The notes: a model not told the origin generated them from the letters alone. 64,000 nucleotides of DNA from Luffa acutangula (GCA_036850905.1 CM072093.1:1922001-1986000), one strand, 5' to 3'; positions 26,076 to 38,582 are shown, counted from the first letter of the stretch. Program-made: numbers and translations.

Positions 26076-26712
26076 CAAACAAACAAACAATCATATTTGT
26101 TATTTCATTGAAAATTTGAACTTTGGGAGTTGTTTTTTTAGGGTTATAGGCAATTTTGAAATAATTTTAACCGTTTTCGATGTTTGACAAAGTTTATTTT
26201 TTGTTAATCTACCTAAAATCATGTACACAATAGTTTTTCCGAAAATTTGTTGTCTCACCTAATACTTCCCTCCTACCTTCCATTTCTTTTCATTTAAATA
26301 TTATAATATTAATATAAAATAATAAAAATAACTTTTTTTTTCGATCACGGTAGCTAAATCACAACAAATGAGTATTAATTTACCAAACACCACAGCTTAC
26401 ATTTTCAAGTTAAAATTGAAATTTACCAAATACTATTTTGTTTCATATTACATTTGATTTTTTCCAAACGCACCATTGCCAACAGTCATTTAAAAAAAAA
26501 AACTATGGCAATGTCAAACTAAGTATTGATTGAAACAACATGTCTTAACCAGTAAGCTATGTCGAGTAACAAACAACATAATTTATGCTTTATAATTTAG
26601 TGTCGATTAAAATATTATTTTGATATTTGTATTTTAAACTTAAAAATTAGTCTGCATAAATTATATTTAGAATAAGACTATTTATATATGTATTTAATAA
26701 AAAGAAAAAAAA

Positions 26713-26784
26713 TGCCCCCATGCAGGATCGAACTACAGACCTTCAGTTTACAAGACTGACGCTCTACCACTGAGCTATAGGGGC
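26713..26784 (-). tRNA. tRNA-Thr (anticodon UGU)
   Basis: The 72-nt cloverleaf folds fully on the minus strand. The acceptor pairs GCCCCTA with TGGGGGC plus discriminator A (one T-G pair). The D arm is GCTC-AGTGGTA-GAGC. The anticodon arm is TCAGT-CTTGTAA-ACTGA, giving anticodon TGT. The variable loop is AGGTC, and the T arm is TGTAG-TTCGATC-CTGCA. The A box (TAGCTCAGTGGTAGAG) and B box (GTTCGATCC) are intact and there is no intron. No CCA is encoded, as usual for nuclear genes. A run of T follows its 3' end (on the minus strand, opposite the A-run at 26698-26710) and can serve as polymerase III terminator. Confidence 0.93.
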
Positions 26785-26862
26785 AATTTGCGTTTGTTTC
26801 ACTGTACTTTTATTACAAAATATAAATATGTTTAATACTTTGGGAAATAATTGAAATATTTT

Positions 26863-27006
26863 TGGTTTAAACCCTATTTTAGTCTACTTTTGAGTTTATT
26901 CTATTTAAGTTCTTGAACTTTTAAATGGTTAATTTTAGTTTCTAAACTTTCAAGTTTGTTATATTTTGACCCATGAACTTTTAAAATGTTTATTTCAGTA
27001 CTTGAA

Positions 27007-27050
<44 letters not shown>

Positions 27051-27559
27051 ATTTTGGCCTTTTTTTTTTTTTTTTTTTTCTAAATTAAGTAGTGTATTAA
27101 CAAATCTTATTTTAGTCCCCAAACTTTTAAGTTTGTTTTATTTTGATACCTAAACTTCCAAAATGTCTACTTTGGTCCTTAAACTCTAAAGTTTGTTCTA
27201 TTTTAGTTCCTGAACTCTCAAAATGTCTATTTTCATCCCTAAACTTTTTTAAAACAACTATTTTGGTCTTGCTATGTTACTTTTCTACCTTAAATCCGTG
27301 AGTTTATCTCTAACTTATTTGGCTTGAAATGATGCTCATATTAGTATGTTAAACTCACGGATTTAAGGTAGAAAAGTAACATAGCAAGACCAAAATAGTT
27401 GTTTTAAAAAAGTTTAGTGACTAAAATAGACATTTTGAGAGTTCAGGAACTAAAATAGAACAAACTTTGAAGTTTAAAGACCAAACTAGACATTTTGGAA
27501 GTTTAGGTACCAAAATAAAACAAACTTAAATGTTCGGAGACTAAAATAAGATTTAAACC
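26863..27559. repeat. Long inverted repeat / foldback element
   Basis: The left arm (about 27102-27314) and right arm (about 27346-27555) are nearly perfect inverted copies of about 210 bp. Only about 30 bp separate them near tctctaacttatttggcttg. Outer ends read ggtttaaa on both strands. A second, more diverged copy of the left-arm motif (26863-27060) precedes it, followed by a poly-A run of 40 bp (27009-27048). The units resemble those of other Mutator-like arms in the window (tagttcctgaactctcaaaa and variants). It is non-coding. Confidence 0.75.
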
Positions 27560-28009
27560 AATATTTTTCTTTAAGAGATATTTCTTGTCCATAACTCGAT
27601 CACTCCTCACTATCTGACAATCTAAATTTAAAGACATAAAATATACACGTATATATAAATCAATTTAAATCTTACTAAAAAAAATACTTATTAAGTGAGA
27701 CGTCTATATCACTTATTAAAGTTTTACTCCATTACTCTAACAATATAAACATTTATGTTTAAAACAAAACAATATAAACATTTACCGACGGGACATTCGA
27801 TAACGTTTATGAAGTTCAAACACCTAGAGGGAGTAAATTTTAACCTATAACTTGTTGATCGAAGAAATATGACTTAACTATTTTTTTTTTTTTTTTTGAA
27901 ATAACACGAATTAACTAGTTAAGTTATGTTCAAGTTGACAATAAATATATATAATTAATTTTATTAATTTAATACCTATACCATGAAACACTAAACCACA
28001 TTGGATAAC

Positions 28010-29286
28010 TGATAGCTCTTAGAAATAAGAGTTATTGGTTCTCTTTTAGGCTTAAAAACTCTACCTGTTTGAGCTTTGGTTTGTGCATGAAAATGAGTAT
28101 TCTTTTATGAGCATTTTTACATATCAGTAGGCCAAGCTTGAACTAAATTTGGTGCAGATTTCTTATGTTTTAAGCTGATTTTTCTGGTGTAGGGGCACTC
28201 ATGTTTTGCTACAGCAACTGATTTCACAAGCAGAAGCATAAAGTCTGGAAATTAAGTGACTGCACGTGCTGAACCCGTGGGAGCTTTCATTAAATGAGCT
28301 GGCACCTTTTGAGAGTTGATTTGTCCCATCTCAACCAATTGGGGAAGACCCATGTGGAAACATATGTCCAATCAACCCTGAATTCAATGATATGAGCTGA
28401 TATAAATAGTTCTTTGACCCAAAATGAGAAGAGATGAAGCTGGAGAAGTTGACCTAGAAGTTGGGTGAAGGGGAAAAAGACAAGGAGGCTGCTGTTTGAA
28501 AGGATTTCCAGCTTGGGAAAGCTGGAATCTCCTTTGGAAGCTTCTTCTCTTCACTCCTCTTCTTTTATTCTTCTTTCTCCTAGTGTTCAGTTGGTATTAA
28601 GGTTGTAATCATGACTAATATGGTAGTTTGCTATTGTATTTTCATTATTTTCACCTTGAACATGAGCTAAATCCTCTTAGGTGAGGATTAGGGTGCTTAA
28701 GCTTGAACTTGTTGTTTGTTTTTGTGGAACTTTGTATATTGCAACTTAAAGCAAGTTGTTCTTCATGCTTAAAGCTGGAATTTCGTTTGGCCAACCATTT
28801 TCTAGCATTGTTATTTAGTGTTTGGGAAAATAATAGATAACCGACTACTTTGCTTTACCTTAGTCTTTAATGATCATTAAAATGAGTGGGTATTTAGGGA
28901 TAACTAACCACATAAGGCACTAAATCAGTTAAGCTAAAAAGAGGGGTTAAATGGGAGTTTAATGAGAATTGGAAAATTCCCGTAGAAAATACTGGGTGAG
29001 TTGTAAATTTAGAGTTCTGCTGCACTGTTTTTATTGAATTTTACTAAGTCCTTATCATTTTAAGCTTGTTTACCATTTTAATCTCTTGCAATTAGTTAAG
29101 AAAAAATATTTGGTTCTTGGTTACTTTGAATTTCATTAAAAATAGGCTTAGAAATAGTGATTTTCGTTGCATCAATCCCTGTGGAAACGATATAAAAATA
29201 CTTATCACTTGTTGCTGATCGTGTGCACTTGCACGTGTGTTTGTGAGTTTTTCTTGCATATTTAGAATCATTTGCACAAGGCAACA
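28010..29286. mobile_element. Solo LTR of an LTR retrotransposon
   Basis: The 1277-bp unit starts TG (tgatagctcttag) and ends CA (cacaaggcaaca). It is flanked by a perfect 5-bp duplication ATAAC (28005-28009 and 29287-29291). A TATA-like site (gatataaatag) lies near 28398. Towards the 3' end it has gcatcaatccctgtgg and gtgcacttgcacgtg, a pattern I associate with plant Ty3-type LTR ends. No second LTR or internal region is present, so it probably arose by LTR-LTR recombination. Confidence 0.75.
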
Positions 29287-29291
29287 ATAAC

Positions 29292-29945
29292 TATTAATCC
29301 AACAGTTAACAATAAAGACATATTAGACTCAACATTGAAAGTTTAAACACTTAGACCACAGTTGATCACCATCTGATCTTTTATTTAAAAAAATTAGGTT
29401 TGTTTTCTCCCAATTTTCTTACCATGGTTTTTCATATTTCTCAATGACATATTTGAATTCGTAGCCAAATTTAAAAAACAAGACAAATTTTTGAAAAACT
29501 ACTCTTATTAGTTTTAAGAAATGGACTAAATTACAATACACAGGAGGAGAATTCAAACTCCTGTATGCCACTTGAGCTATTTTTTGGCAAAATTGACTTA
29601 ATTTTTGAAAAACATGAGAAAATGGTGAATAAAATAAACAACAAGCTTATAGGTAGAAGTAATGTTTATAGACTTATCTTTAAAAAATCAAATAGTTATC
29701 GAAATCGACTTAATAAAAACTTATCAAACCGCATCAAATCAAAAGCATCCATAATCAATAGAATAAAAACAAGAACATCACCAGGTACTACAAATCTTAT
29801 ATTATTGAATAGAACTAATGATTCTTCATTCCACTAAGTCACAACTCACAAAGAAGCTTATTATAATGAAAGATAAAGCCTCAATACTTCATACATATCT
29901 CTCTCTCTCTTTAGCTCTCTCAAGATGTAATATAAAACCATTATA
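29292..29945. other. Intergenic spacer and 3' side of CAC3
   Basis: AT-rich, with a CT-repeat near 29900-29912. It contains the presumed 3' UTR of CAC3 on the minus strand. No other gene was seen. Confidence 0.5.
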
Positions 29946-32900
29946 TTATGCATTCATTTCAAACCTGGCATTATCAACACCAACCATACCTTCTTCTGCA
30001 CCAGCCGCCATGGACGACGCCACCTCCATTCTCAGACTCTCAACTTTCTCTTTCAAAGCAGATGCCTCCAAAGCTTCAACAATCTTCTCCTTTATCTCAG
30101 CCTCCAGCTTCTCAGCCTCTTTCAGATTCAACCCATCCGCCATTTTTGATTTCAGCTCCTCAATCTTCCCGCCAAGCCCTGCCATTTGTATGGCCATTTC
30201 AATCTCTCCATTGATCTCCTCTCTCAAACGCTGCACCTTCTCTCTCACCTCTGCTGGTGGAGCAGCTGCTGTCTTTGTCACCACTCCAACGACATTTAAA
30301 TTTGCTGTCTTTAGGACACTGACAAGCTCTGTCATGATTCTTTCGAGTTCCTCCATGAAGTCTTTGTCCATTGGGGTCCCATTGGAGATGATGTCGTCCC
30401 ATGTTTCCTTCAATTGTTTCAGTTTTGCCTTTGTCTCTGGTGGGATTTTGTTGTTGATCTCTGTTTTGAGTTCCTCGCTTTTCTTCTGGTACTCAACGAG
30501 ATTGTTGACCATGTCTAGCTTCTCAAGCTTCTGTTTCAAATCCAGATAGGCACCTGGCTTTGATAAGTTTTGCTTGAATTCTTGCATGATTTTGTCTGCC
30601 TTTTCCTTCAGGTTTCTGCTGAGTGGTTGATTAGGTGACACATTTGGAGCTTTGGAGAGTTCTAGCTTGAGTGATTCAAGCTTCTGTTGTAAGCCCATGG
30701 AGATGAATGCCTTGGTTATCTCTTTGTCAACATCTTGCTTGAGTTTCTCAATTGTTTGGGCTGCGAGAGGATCAGATGAGCCCTTAGCTTTTAGAATCTT
30801 CTTCTTTAGATCCTCAAGTTCTGATTCTATGTCACCAGGCTTTGGCAGGCTGGTTTGAGCTGGCTTCATCTTGCGTTTTCTCTGTGGATCAATGGGAACG
30901 CCTTCTTGAAATCTGCCCATGTGTCGGAACTTGAGCATTCTGTGGTGGAGCAACTCTTCTGTACTCATGTTTGACAATTCCTGAACAAAGTCCATTGTAG
31001 CTTTTAGATGGAAATTCCATTGGAAGGATATCACATGAAGTCAATGGAAGATAGCTAGCACATCTCCTAATCTTAAATGCTTAAACTTTCAAAAAGAATG
31101 GTAGGAGAACTTCTAATTGATAAAGATTGCAAGAAAAATGACACATGGAACAATTGCTTGAAACCTACACAAGGAATTGCTGAAAACCATCCTGGATGGA
31201 TCAATTTTGAGGTTAAAGAGCAAGTTCAAAAAACAAAAGGACTCCAATGTTATGGGTTTAAACTCCATGATGGCCGGCCACCTATTTAGAGAATTTTCTT
31301 ACAATCAAATGCCAGGAAAATCAAGGATCATAGGTTGTCCTCTGATATTAGTCAAGGAGTCATCAGGTAGCAAATACTTACGAATAAAATAATAATAATA
31401 ATAAAAATAATTGTTGTTATTATTATGGGTCCAAAATCACTAAAAGAAATACAAAAGATACATGTAGGTGGATAAACGAGAATAGCTTCTTGGAGGGTGT
31501 TAGAATAAAACAGAACCTTATTCAAAACAATAGTACATAAGATTAGGAAAGAGCCAATATGACGTTTATAATTTGAAATTATAAATTTCTGTGGTTCCAA
31601 ATGTGAAGATGTGAAAGATACTTGCCTTCATTGCCTGGATTATTGCATACTTAATTTGTTGGGAGGCCCATACAGGATCAGCATGTGCACCACCAACAGG
31701 CTCCTGTGAGTAGTAACTATTAATATAGGCATAGCTTAAGCAATGTCCAAGAGAAACCATAGTATCAGCTGAGGGCTATATATATATATATAATTATTAT
31801 TATTTTTTTAATAAGAAAATGAATATAGGCAAGATTAAAATTTTTTGGGCTGTCTTGTCGTTTTTTGCATTTGTGAATCAATGATATAGCATAGCACATA
31901 ATATTTCTTGGAGCTTGATCCCTCTCACAGGGGTGGATGTTGCATTGAAACAAATAGACAAGCCAAGAGAAGCCATTAAATGAAACACATATCAATAGAG
32001 GGATACAACAGCAAAGAACTGATATACCTGGCCATATTTTCTTTCATTTACGACAACTATCAAGTGTCTACTTGCAACACGACTCTTGTTTTATTTTTAC
32101 ACTATTATATCTATTGTTTTACTCTTGTGTCATAAAGAAGGACAAAAGAAATAGATCAGTTCAATCAGCATTAGAAGACAAAAAACCTCGTGGGCTCCTA
32201 CCAAAGAGCAAGTTACAATTGGGTAACGAAGTTCTTTTCTTTTCTTTCTTTTTGTTTAATTAAAAAGTAGAAAGGACGTGATGCCAGGCAAGAAAAAGGT
32301 GTGGCTTTAACTTTTCTATCTATTTGTTTAATTAAAAACGAGAAAGGACGTGATGCCAGACAAGAAAAAAGTGTGGCGCTTTAACAATGAGACAAAACTG
32401 CTTCCACTTCTGTAAGCACTCAGAGTACACAGTTCACAGAGACAAGTACTTACAGGGATGATACCATCAGCAATTTTGAGCCTATAATGTTCTTGAGCTG
32501 TGATTCTCAATTTCTCAGCAGCCTGCACAAAGACGAACCTTCATGAGTTAGACAGAACTGGTCTTGTTTTCAAATACGTACAATCATCAAATCAAACAAA
32601 TACCTTAGGAGCTGCTTGGGAGGATTTCCACAATATTGCAGCACAGGCTTCAGGACTGATCAGAGAGACAGGTACAGAAAGTAAGTCTATTATTAGAGCT
32701 ACACATTAGACATGTTACAGGAAGAAAATTATTTTGTTCTGCTATGTTAAGTGTTACTTCATTATTGATAAGGATCAGAAGAGCTGAAAGTTTGCTTGAA
32801 TGCAGGGTTAAATGCAGACATGAGACCTCAAACATCATTTACATGTAAAACGGGCGTCAAAACTATACACCAGAAAGTCTTCTAGCTCATAAAACTTTAT

Positions 32901-34806
32901 CAAGCAGTTCTTCAACAAGTGTCTGAGCAACTAAAAAATCAAGCAAGATTTTTTTTGGTATAAGAAAAAAATTATTGTACCTTGCAACATAGAAAGCAGA
33001 ATTCTCCATCATGAACATTTTATTAGAACAAGCAATTGCAAGAGCTCCTCCTGAACCACCTTCACCAGTTACCACTGTTACAATGGGCACCTTTAGACCA
33101 AACATGGTCCTCAGGTTACGGGCTATTGCCTCACCCTACAAAAAATAAGAAAACTGCTAAGCTAATACCATGTTATCAAATCAATCCACCAAAGTTCAAT
33201 TTACATGTTGAGATGAAAAATGTTACCCACTTGACCAAGTTCCTCAGATTTTAGATCAGCAAATGCCCCAGGAGTGTCAACAAAAGTAAGAATAGGCAAA
33301 CCATGATGATCAGCATATTTCATCATTCGTAAAGCCTTCCGGTAGCTGTTTTTCCAAACAATGGTTTTGGTTAATAAATCCAAAATGTACTAAACAAAAC
33401 AAAACAAAAATTGCTCTTATTGACTCGAGAGCCTTTCCACTAAAGGTTCTCCTCACAATTATTTAGGTTACAAACAACATAAAGCCCTGGAGGGTATCTC
33501 CAAATCTCAGACTCTTGCTGTCTAGGTCGCCATAAACGGCGCTGAAGAATAATATTAGACTCTGATGTTGAAAAACTAGTCAAAATATTTCATTTTGTAC
33601 TCGTTCTAATCTTCCTAATTGTTGGTTTGATCTTAGAGACTCTTTAAGCTTACCCATGAGGTGTTGGCATTGCGAAGTTGCGAGCAATGTTCTCCTTGGT
33701 ATTCCTACCTTTCTGGTGTCCTATACACATGTAGCTTTTACCTTCAATGCTCCCAATGCCAGTAACAATTGCTGGATCATCATATCCTGCACGATCTCCA
33801 TGGAGTTCTACCCACTGATTGAAACAAAAAGATAAAAAGTTAAGACTCGATTACTATAAATAAGATGTAGAAAGTATAGTGAGCAACCTTTTCTGTGATA
33901 TTTAATATATGGTCGAGAACTGTTGGTCTATTGGGATGTCGTGCAATCGATAATCGCTGAATTGGTGTCAAATGTGTGTATAAATCTTTAAGAGCCTGGA
34001 CTTGGAGAGCAGAAAAGGTACTTAATACAGAAAGATTACAATATAAGATAAGCAAATCAATGAATTAATACAGGGCAGTAAAACTAAACATACCATCTGA
34101 TACTTGTTCTCAAGGGTACCAATTTGATCACTGAAATCTAAACCGGTTTCATCAGCCAAATTACGAATCTGAAAGAAACAGAGAGAGTTAAACGCAATAA
34201 ATATTATGAATGCATGAGAAGCTCACTGCTATTGTGCCTTACCCAAATATTTCCATTTCCAGAAGGATTTTTAAAGCGTAACATTAAGAAAAGGAAAATG
34301 AAGGAGATTTTGCATGGTCTTTTGCCAAAAATTAAGTAGACTCCTTCATTGAGACATACGTTACAAGAGGATTTCAAACTAGGAAAGAATATTCAAAACA
34401 CTTCCTAAACTTTTTCAAACTCATAGAAGGAACTTACCTCAATAATCTTTTTCTCTAAATCAACCAAAGGCTTCTCAAATGGAAGTGTGACGGGTTTCGG
34501 TTTCTCAGCCAGAGGCTTGAAGTAAGACAGATAAGTCAAGTGCCCACTTTTAATGTCTGAATCCATATCATCTGGCCAAGGATAATCGTGCTTCCTCCAT
34601 TTTTTAATCTTTGCAGTGACACAAAGTTTGTTCCTGCTCCTAATTCGAGGAACTTTTGGATCATTCAACCAAAATCCATACTCTCTTCTATATGAACTTC
34701 TAAGGAGTTTGCTAGCCAAAGGACCTTCTGTAAAGTACAAACTAGGAAATTCCAAGCAGAAATCTTTGTTTCCAACGTTTCTGGATGCTAAAGATAGTGT
34801 TGTCAT
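29946..34806 (-). CDS. CAC3: Plastid acetyl-CoA carboxylase carboxyltransferase subunit alpha
   Basis: Alpha subunit of the carboxyltransferase of heteromeric plastid acetyl-CoA carboxylase. With plastid-encoded accD it moves the carboxyl group from biotin to acetyl-CoA, giving malonyl-CoA for fatty-acid synthesis. Ten minus-strand exons: 34806-34438, 34168-34094, 33995-33888, 33814-33654, 33345-33231, 33135-32981, 32655-32604, 32522-32454, 31703-31626 and 30980-29946; 738 residues. Residues 1 to about 60 are a serine/arginine-rich transit peptide. The accA core includes ARHPNRPTVLDHI, GHQKGRNTKENI, TFVDTPGAFADLKSEELGQ and the GEGGSGGALAIACSNK motif. The last exon (344 residues) is mostly the plant-specific charged coiled-coil extension. 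The intron between 31626 and 30980 is best read as GC-AG, since the GT alternative breaks the frame. The length is close to the Arabidopsis protein (about 770). Confidence 0.96.
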
Positions 34807-36240
34807 CTTCGTGAAAAGTCAATATACTACTCCAAGTACATCCAAGAGTCCACTTGCTATATTCCTGCTCTCGTGTTTCATTTCAGCAGAATAACGTGGC
34901 AAATACCATTAGAAGGCATTGTTCATTATGTCCTGTCCTAAGAACAAAAAGCAGCACAATTTCACTGAAATGGGAAAATAATAGAATGCCATTGAGAGGG
35001 AGAGGGATGCAAGCAAGATCTGAATCTTGATAATGCAGCTTTGCAAAGAAATACAAGGAAAGATTTGTTTCCATTAACTGGCTGACAGGAAATTCCAATC
35101 GAATTGTACAAGCATTAAGAATAAATATAAAAGATTCAGTATACTCTTAACTTTATTGGGTTTTTGGGTTTAGTGATGGTTTAACATGGTAGTATGGACA
35201 CAATGTTCAAATATTTGACTGTCATGTTATTTTCCAATAGTCATTTATTGAGTCTCGTGCTAAGTTTGGAACTCACAAGTGATAGAGAGCATTAAGAATA
35301 TATAAAAGATTGTACACCATAATCTATCTTCACTTTTATGAACTAAATGATAGATTAATGATAATATTATTTTTCATTTAAAATATATATAGAAGATTAA
35401 ATATATCATGGTCTATCCAGACAAGCTTTATGAATTTAATGGTAGTTTAACGGTAATATTATTTTTCATTTAGAATATATATAGATGATTAAATATACCA
35501 TAATCTATCCATACAAGTTGCATGGATTTAGCAGTAGTTTAACGACAGTAATATTATCCATTCTTTTTCCAATTGTTATTTCCATTTTTCTCACCCATTT
35601 CTTCAACTTTCATGCAAGCTCTAGAGTATTGATGAACTTAAGAAAATAATAAGTAAATAAATACCCTCTAGAGTATTGAAATTCGACACTATACACACAG
35701 TTCTACAATTCTAAATTACAATACTTTCCGTTCGGAATTCAGAGAAAGACGGTAATGAACTCCATTCTCCAAGACTCTAAGTTAAAGAACAAGAAACAAG
35801 AGAGGCCTGTGTCCTACGTAGCAATTACAATTTAAAACCATATCTTTCTCTAACGAAATCTCTGTAGTTCACTCAGTCCAAATAAAGACAACAAGAACAA
35901 AATATTAAAAGACAAACAGAATTATCAATATCTCGAACCCCAAACCCCACGTTTACTCAAGAACAACCCCCTTTGCTTAGTTTCAACGCGATGCTGGAAA
36001 GAACAACAAAATAAAGGAAAATTAGCCGAGATTTTCTCAGCAACCAAACAGAAAATCGACATGAAGAAGAATACCTCAGAAGTGCATTTGGATTTTACTC
36101 GAGAATCTGCAGGGAAAGCTCAGAGAGAAAACAAAATGGGATTTTCTGAGAGTGAAACTGGCAGTGGAGAAATGCATTTCTGTGCTTTGCGGTTATGGTC
36201 GTAGCCGAGAAAAAAAGAAACGCCATGTGAGGGAATTAGA

Positions 36241-36296
36241 GCGCGTGGTTTCAAGCGCGGCGGTGGACGGTGATTGGTTCGTGTGTGCCACGCGCT
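36241..36296. promoter_or_regulatory. CGCG-core and CCAAT motifs in the CAC3 promoter
   Basis: Within 56 bp there are three CGCG cores (gcgcgtgg, agcgcgg, ccacgcgc) and a CCAAT box on the minus strand (attgg at 36273-36277). They lie just upstream of the inferred CAC3 leader. CGCG cores are bound by CAMTA factors in plants. This is motif evidence only. Confidence 0.35.
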
Positions 36297-36834
36297 TTCG
36301 AGGAGGTTTTTGGTGATCGACTTTTTTATTTTCTTTGACAAATGTTGAAGATGGACAGGTCATCACAAATGTGGATAAACTTCCCCTAAAAATGGGGTCC
36401 ACCTGGATTTATAATCCTTGTGCCTCCTATCGTGTCTGGCTCCTTTTTTGGGGTCTCTTTCTTTCTGTAGCCACTCGAAAATTGGGGCTTTTTCTGCAAT
36501 TTTGTGAGAGTTGGAGGGGTCGCTTTGGAATTGTGGTGAGGTCGGTGGTTTATGGGAAAACTTTTTTGTATTCTTTTTTCTAAGCCCAACAACAATGGAG
36601 TGTATGATTCAAACTTCTGACATTTTGGTGGAGAGTATATGTCAGATACTGTTAACTATGCTCGCTTTGACAATTTTTTTTTTGTATTCTAGTGATATCT
36701 ATCCCTTTTATTCACATTTTACACTGAATTTTCTTTCGTAAACAATTTTTTTATGCAAATTACGTTCTAAAATGATGATGGGTGACTGATAATAAATAGG
36801 AATAGTATTTTTTTTTTCTCTCTTAGTTTGACAA

Positions 36835-36912
36835 TTTGAGGGTATGAATTCGAAATTTGACATTTTGAGTATAATGTTTTAACTAATTGAGTTATATTCA
36901 TGTTGACGATAA
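36835..36912 (-). repeat. tRNA-derived SINE-like fragment
   Basis: On the minus strand it begins tataactcaattagttaaaa and keeps a B-box-like remnant (aatttcgaattcataccc). It follows the layout of the family described at 12975-13072. Confidence 0.45.
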
Positions 36913-37683
36913 ATATAATAATGTCTACTACTGCTGTGATATAAGAGAAATTTCTTTTGGTTTATCAACTGTTTTGTTATAAAGATGGATTTTGACCTAA
37001 TTAAGTACGTGCTTTTTTTTGATAGTAATAAAACCCATTCAAATAAAGTTCAGCTGGTAAAGACATGTTCCACCCTTTTATTTGAAATGAAATTCTAAAA
37101 CATAAGGGACCTGTTAAAAAATAAATTTAATAGAAACATCATTTGAATAATTTATGTTTACTTTTTATTTCCCTTCTCACTATTCCTTCTTTTAAACATG
37201 TTTGACAGATGAGTTGTTTTTGTTTGGAGAAAAATGTCATTATTTCTTATAAAATCACAAGTTTGAAAATGATTTAGAAACATATGTGATTGAGTGGTAT
37301 TTTTTTTTAAAGTTAAACATGTGAGAGTGAAAATATTCTACATCTAACCCTTTGGTACACATGTCAGTCAGTTGAACTATGTTTAGATTTACATGGTTGA
37401 GTAGCTAATTAGTGATAGACTAATCAATACTTACTGATTTTTTTTGCAATCAATACTTACTTATTAGTTAATCAATTATCTAGCATTTAATTGTAATAAA
37501 TTAGCCAAGTATAGTAGTTTTTTTTTTTGAAAATAACCAAGTATAGTAATTAGTACTTATCATTTAGTAACCAAAACCTGGTTGTGTAATAAATATTCCA
37601 TTGATTGGAGTGAAATATACAAAATCTATCCAAGCACATGACTTTAGAATGCTCAAAAGCCTTAAAAGCAGTATAATGTATAA

Positions 37684-37735
37684 TGGACAATACCAAGTAT
37701 ACCGATGTGTGGAGACACCTACACACTGGTATGCA
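37684..37735. repeat. Short foldback related to the ggtatg family
   Basis: It reads agtataccgatgtgtggaga, then cacctacacactggtatgca. The halves are inverted, and the outer motifs resemble the ends of the elements at 3504-3658 and 16669-16808. It may be a copy with its centre deleted. Confidence 0.4.
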
Positions 37736-37997
37736 GCCAAGTAATTATATATGTTTGATTTTCTTTTTAAAGTTGTGACAGATGACTATTTTTTGAGGGA
37801 GAAATGTTATTTCTTATAAAATCACAAAATTGAAAATGATTTTAAAACATTTATGATTGAATGGTTAATTAGAAAAAGAAAAAAAAAGTAATGATAGAAT
37901 GGTTAATCACACTTTAATTCCATGAAAAAAAAAAAGTAATTACTCATTTACTTACCATTGAGTAACCAAAACTTGATTTATTTAATGAGTAATGAAT

Positions 37998-38091
37998 TTT
38001 TGTTTGGTAAGAAACCAAACTTTTTCCAGAGCGAATGAAAGAATACAACATACAAAAAAAACAAGTCCAAGAGAAACAGAAGTCCAAAACG
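37998..38091 (-). mobile_element. Very short 5'-truncated LINE tail
   Basis: The roughly 94-bp insert is flanked by an 11-bp duplication gagtaatgaat (37987-37997 and 38092-38102). Its sequence (ggtaagaaaccaaacttttt, then acaagtcc and agtccaaaac) matches the insert start near 54358. A T-rich left edge fits a minus-strand poly(A) tail. It is a dead-on-arrival LINE insertion. Confidence 0.65.
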
Positions 38092-38582
38092 GAGTAATGA
38101 ATATTTCATTGACCAGAATGAAAAATAAAAACAAATCAAATCAAAGGCTGTATAACAACAAATCCGCTTGAACGAACTCTAAAGAGAAACAGAAAACAAA
38201 AGAATCACAGAAAATGACTAAAATTTGCATTAAACCACAGAAACAGAACTTTGGAACTCAGAAAATCTGAGTTCCCACAATTTAACCATTGTTACAAATG
38301 ATTCAATAGACATACATTACACTCTTTTAAGACTTTCGTTACACAAACCGTCAGTCGATTTTCATTTTTCCGCTCTTGTTAGAAGCAACGTAATTTTTTC
38401 TCGGGTATTGTCTCATAAACACGTCGACGAAAAGGTCGAGAACAGCAAGTCTATAATGTGCTATCCTATCTCAAGCAAGGTTGATAATGTCCTCTAAGTT
38501 CTAACTAAGCCAATAAGAAGTTCCCGCTGCTGCAAATTGGAGTCTGTGCCTGCTACAAATTTCGAGTTCCTGTCTTGCAATC

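Larger units (their letters stand above)
23412..26712. other. Helicase 5' region and AT-rich intergenic DNA
   Basis: The first 500 bp are the 5' leader and promoter of the helicase gene. The rest is very AT-rich, with an (AT)n tract at 24395-24442, an A-run at 24768-24791 and a direct repeat (25881-26075). No gene was seen. Confidence 0.55.
34807..38582. other. CAC3 leader and promoter, then intergenic DNA up to the CFIm25 3' end
   Basis: A CAC3 5' UTR exon probably ends at 36075 (minus-strand donor CTGAG/GTATTC), followed by a leader intron to near 34.9 kb; the acceptor was not fixed. Beyond 36.4 kb the DNA is AT-rich. It has a SINE-like fragment (36835-36912), a small foldback (37684-37735) and a truncated LINE tail (37998-38091). 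Three related AT-rich units of about 100 bp occur in 35330-35560 (taaatatatcatggtctatc and variants). Confidence 0.5.

Noticed and set aside
29818..30549. + strand 243-codon frame opposite the last CAC3 exon
   Set aside because: It is serine/phenylalanine-rich, the typical antisense image of a lysine/glutamate-rich coiled coil.
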